A stretch of DNA of 36,087 nucleotides from Planctomycetota bacterium (GTDB lineage: Bacteria > Planctomycetota > Planctomycetia > Pirellulales > Pirellulaceae): contig QWPJ01000016.1 of NCBI GenBank assembly GCA_003671195.1, forward strand, positions 1-36,087, read 5' to 3'. A program made the position numbers and the translations under genes. This document shows positions 34,086 through 36,087 of this stretch, in pieces (position 1 is the stretch's first letter; each line of letters opens with the position of its first letter). The notes below the pieces were generated by a model. The model was not told where the DNA came from. It made no database searches and worked only from the letters and a program-made list of their open reading frames with translations.

Positions 34086-34140
34086 ACTCCCGCGAATCGA
34101 CCCACTGCCGCGAAACACCCCCACTCCTGCGAAACGTTCC
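34086..34140. repeat. Three-copy 18-19 base imperfect tandem repeat
   Basis: Units start at 34086, 34104 and 34123 and each begins ACTSCYGCGAA, with diverged tails of 7-8 bases. The array lies about 50 bases upstream of the PDZ-protein gene. Confidence 0.7.
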
Positions 34141-34189
34141 AGGACGGCGTTTCCGAGCCGAAATCCATTGAAATAACGTGGCGATCCCT

Positions 34190-35452
34190 ATGCTCATTGC
34201 TCAGACCGCTGGCCGATTCGGCTGGTCGATCCCCGATGCGCACACCTGCGCAGCGACCATGCTCCTTGCTCTGGCTCTGCTGTCCCCCTCGCACGCCTAC
34301 GCTCAATCCAACACGCCCCCCTCTGAACAAGAAATCCAAAACTGGGTCGAACAACTCGATGACGATCGCTTCGCCGTCCGCGAAATCGCCCAACAACAAC
34401 TCAGCCGACAACTCTCGTCAATCCTCCCGAAACTGATCGAACTCGCAGAGTCTCCCGAATCCAATGCCTCCAACGCACTCCTGCAATTCCTAGGATTCGT
34501 CTCCCAAGATGCCTTGAGCCAACAAGGCAAAGCGGCCTTCGAAAGCCTCAACCGTATCGCCGCCGAACGCACGACCCAAAAGGCGATCCTCGCCCAAAAA
34601 ATTCTCGAAAGCGTTTCGGTCGAAATGCAAGAACAAGCCCTCGATCGCCTCGAACGAGTCGGTATCCTCGTGGCCGATCGACACCTCTCGGTCCTGACCC
34701 AACTCAAAGATGTCAAAAACGCCCTAGTCATCGATGAACGCTTCGTCGGTACCGATGACGACCTGGCCATGCTCCCATGGCTCTTCGACGTCGAGTTCGT
34801 CAAACTCGAAGGACCCCGGGTCTCGCGACCAATGCTCGAGTATGTCATGAAAATGCCACAACTGCGCAGCCTCCAAATCATCGAAACGAATCTCCAGAGC
34901 CAAGATCTCCGACCCCTGATCGCCGCTCCCGATATGGATCTGATCGAAATCCTCTACTCCCCAGTCGACGACCAAGCCATCGAGATCCTCGAACAAGTCC
35001 CCATCTTCGGCGATCTCCAACTCTTCGGAACCGAAGTCTCCGCAACCGGAGCTGAAACCTTGGTCGAAAAAATCGAAACCGCAAACGTCTTCGTAGGCCG
35101 TGGCGGATTCCTCGGGATCACCTGCGAACCGAGCTCCCTGGTCATCCAAGAGTCCATCCCCGAGGGGCCAGCCAGCAAAGCCGGTATCCGTATGTACGAC
35201 AAGCTCAAGAAAATCAACGGTGTTCCCATCCAAAACTTCGACGACCTTCGCAAGCAACTGGCCAAATCCGCTGCCGGTGAATCCGTACTCGTCGAGTACG
35301 ATCGCCCCATCATGTCCATGCGACCGATCGACCCCGACCCCGAAAACAGAAACCGATTTCCCGGACGTAACCTCCGCCAGCAAATCGACGGCTACGAAAC
35401 CCGCCAAGTCGATGTGACACTCGGTAAACGCCCCTCCAACATGAACCCCTAA
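34190..35452 (+). CDS. Secreted PDZ-domain protein with repeat-like N-terminal part
   Basis: The 420-residue product has a signal peptide cut near AYAQ (residue 38). About 40-135 is helical and HEAT-like (SEQEIQNWVEQLDDDRFAVREIA). A middle region (about 150-300) has leucine-rich-repeat-like strands, such as LKDVKNALVID and LEGPRVSRPMLEYVMKMPQLRSL. A PDZ domain lies at about 303-375, starting GFLGITCEPSSLVIQESIPEGPASKAGI. The C-terminus is Pro/Arg-rich. PDZ domains bind peptides or anchor partners; the function here is unknown and there is no protease domain. The ATG at 34190 is preferred to the GTG at 34178. mutY follows after 57 bases, with a CTGGAA/TTCCAG hairpin (35458-35478) between. Confidence 0.8.
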   Translation: MLIAQTAGRFGWSIPDAHTCAATMLLALALLSPSHAYAQSNTPPSEQEIQNWVEQLDDDRFAVREIAQQQLSRQLSSILPKLIELAESPESNASNALLQFLGFVSQDALSQQGKAAFESLNRIAAERTTQKAILAQKILESVSVEMQEQALDRLERVGILVADRHLSVLTQLKDVKNALVIDERFVGTDDDLAMLPWLFDVEFVKLEGPRVSRPMLEYVMKMPQLRSLQIIETNLQSQDLRPLIAAPDMDLIEILYSPVDDQAIEILEQVPIFGDLQLFGTEVSATGAETLVEKIETANVFVGRGGFLGITCEPSSLVIQESIPEGPASKAGIRMYDKLKKINGVPIQNFDDLRKQLAKSAAGESVLVEYDRPIMSMRPIDPDPENRNRFPGRNLRQQIDGYETRQVDVTLGKRPSNMNP

Positions 35453-35509
35453 GCCAACTGGAACTCTCTTCATTCCAGCACTGCTCGCGGATCGTTGACC
35501 TGAAGTCTC

Positions 35510-36087
35510 ATGCGGAAATCTCAACCAACTCAGCTACAGGCAATCGCCAAAGACGCCGTGGCTTGGTTCGCAAAATACCGACGCGATCTGCCTTGGAGAA
35601 ATACTCGCGATCCCTACCGAATCTGGATCAGCGAATGCATGCTCCAGCAAACCCAAGTCGCCACCGTCATCCCCTACTACGAACGCTTCCTGATCCGATT
35701 CCCCGATGTTCAATCCCTCGCAGCAGCAAACCTCGATGAGGTCTACCAGCTTTGGGCCGGACTGGGCTACTACCGCCGCGCTAGGCAACTCCACGCGGCG
35801 GCCCGCAGCGTCGTCGAATCAGGCCAATGCCCATTTCCTCTCGATCGCGATGCGATCGCGCAACTGCCCGGCATCGGTCGCTACACAGCAAACGCCGTCG
35901 CATCGTTCGCCTACGACCAACGATGCGGAATCGTCGAAGCCAACACGCAACGACTCTATGCCCGTTTGCTCCGATGCAAAACACCCCTGAGCGCTTCGTC
36001 CTCCCAAAAACAACTCTGGGACTTCGCCGAGGCGATCGCAATCGCATGGCCTCTTGCAACCGGCCAACTCAACCAAGCTCTCATGGA
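35510..36087 (+). CDS. mutY: A/G-specific adenine glycosylase, N-terminal part (cut by window end)
   Basis: MutY removes adenine mispaired with 8-oxoguanine. The window contains about 192 residues of the catalytic domain. WISECMLQQTQVATVIPYYERF (39-60) carries the catalytic glutamate E42. The helix-hairpin-helix LPGIGRYTANAV lies at 119-130. The position corresponding to the catalytic aspartate (D138 of the E. coli enzyme) is glutamate here: IVEANTQRL, E143. The Fe-S cluster cysteines would lie beyond the window. The start ATG at 35510 begins MRKSQPTQL, and the gene follows the PDZ-protein gene by 57 bases. Function is confident; the glutamate change deserves checking. Confidence 0.93.
   Translation, partial: MRKSQPTQLQAIAKDAVAWFAKYRRDLPWRNTRDPYRIWISECMLQQTQVATVIPYYERFLIRFPDVQSLAAANLDEVYQLWAGLGYYRRARQLHAAARSVVESGQCPFPLDRDAIAQLPGIGRYTANAVASFAYDQRCGIVEANTQRLYARLLRCKTPLSASSSQKQLWDFAEAIAIAWPLATGQLNQALM

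Larger units (their letters stand above)
33735..34189. other. Intergenic region with repeats, no supported gene
   Basis: This stretch of 455 bases lies between the PHP gene (reverse) and the PDZ-domain gene (forward). Two forward frames (33744-34058 and 33755-34063) are open, but both translate into unlike, compositionally odd sequence, so I call neither. It contains two short tandem repeats and two neighbouring hairpins (CGCGG/CCGCG at 33860-33878; TTCGCC/GGCGAA at 33885-33908). Confidence 0.55.

Overview
The window looks like a piece of a Planctomycetes chromosome, probably of the Pirellulales type. The clearest sign is the adjacent pair at 14788-19397. One gene has the PSCyt1-DUF1549-DUF1553 layout with CxxCH heme sites, and the next is a Tat-exported DUF1501 protein; this pairing is amplified in planctomycetes. 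Small lipoproteins, large secreted proteins of unknown function and many starts without a clear Shine-Dalgarno site fit that assignment. I see no rRNA, tRNA, CRISPR array, insertion sequence or prophage. The taxonomic call is inference from gene families.

Layout. 1-7062: a small unknown gene, a reverse-strand NUDIX protein, then a forward run of a secreted unknown protein, pdxH, a thiD-type kinase, a zinc alcohol dehydrogenase and an unknown protein. 7073-9359: reverse-strand PlsC-type acyltransferase and galE. 9450-13231: xerD, a structured-leader mini-lipoprotein, ribD and a larger lipoprotein. 13235-20005: a reverse-strand four-gene block of wrbA, the PSCyt1/DUF1549/DUF1553 protein, DUF1501 and an M36-like metallopeptidase. 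20168-28133: a forward block of superoxide dismutase, DUF808 membrane protein, orphan ABC ATPase, S15-type secreted hydrolase and a SWIM-SNF2 helicase. 28137-30372: an orphan FliM-like protein and proA on the reverse strand. 30770-36087: an RpoD-type sigma factor, a secreted PHP-domain protein, a secreted PDZ protein and a mutY that runs off the window end.

The most coherent unit is the pair of divergent blocks flanking 20006-20167. One side has a flavodoxin quinone reductase and a cytochrome-like secreted protein; the other has superoxide dismutase followed by three genes chained by 4-base ATGA overlaps. A shared redox-stress role is inference. The second recurring signal is a set of short tandem duplications (units of 9-30 bases) near gene starts and stops at eight places, with a ninth inside a gene. 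Several convergent gene pairs end only 3-16 bases apart.
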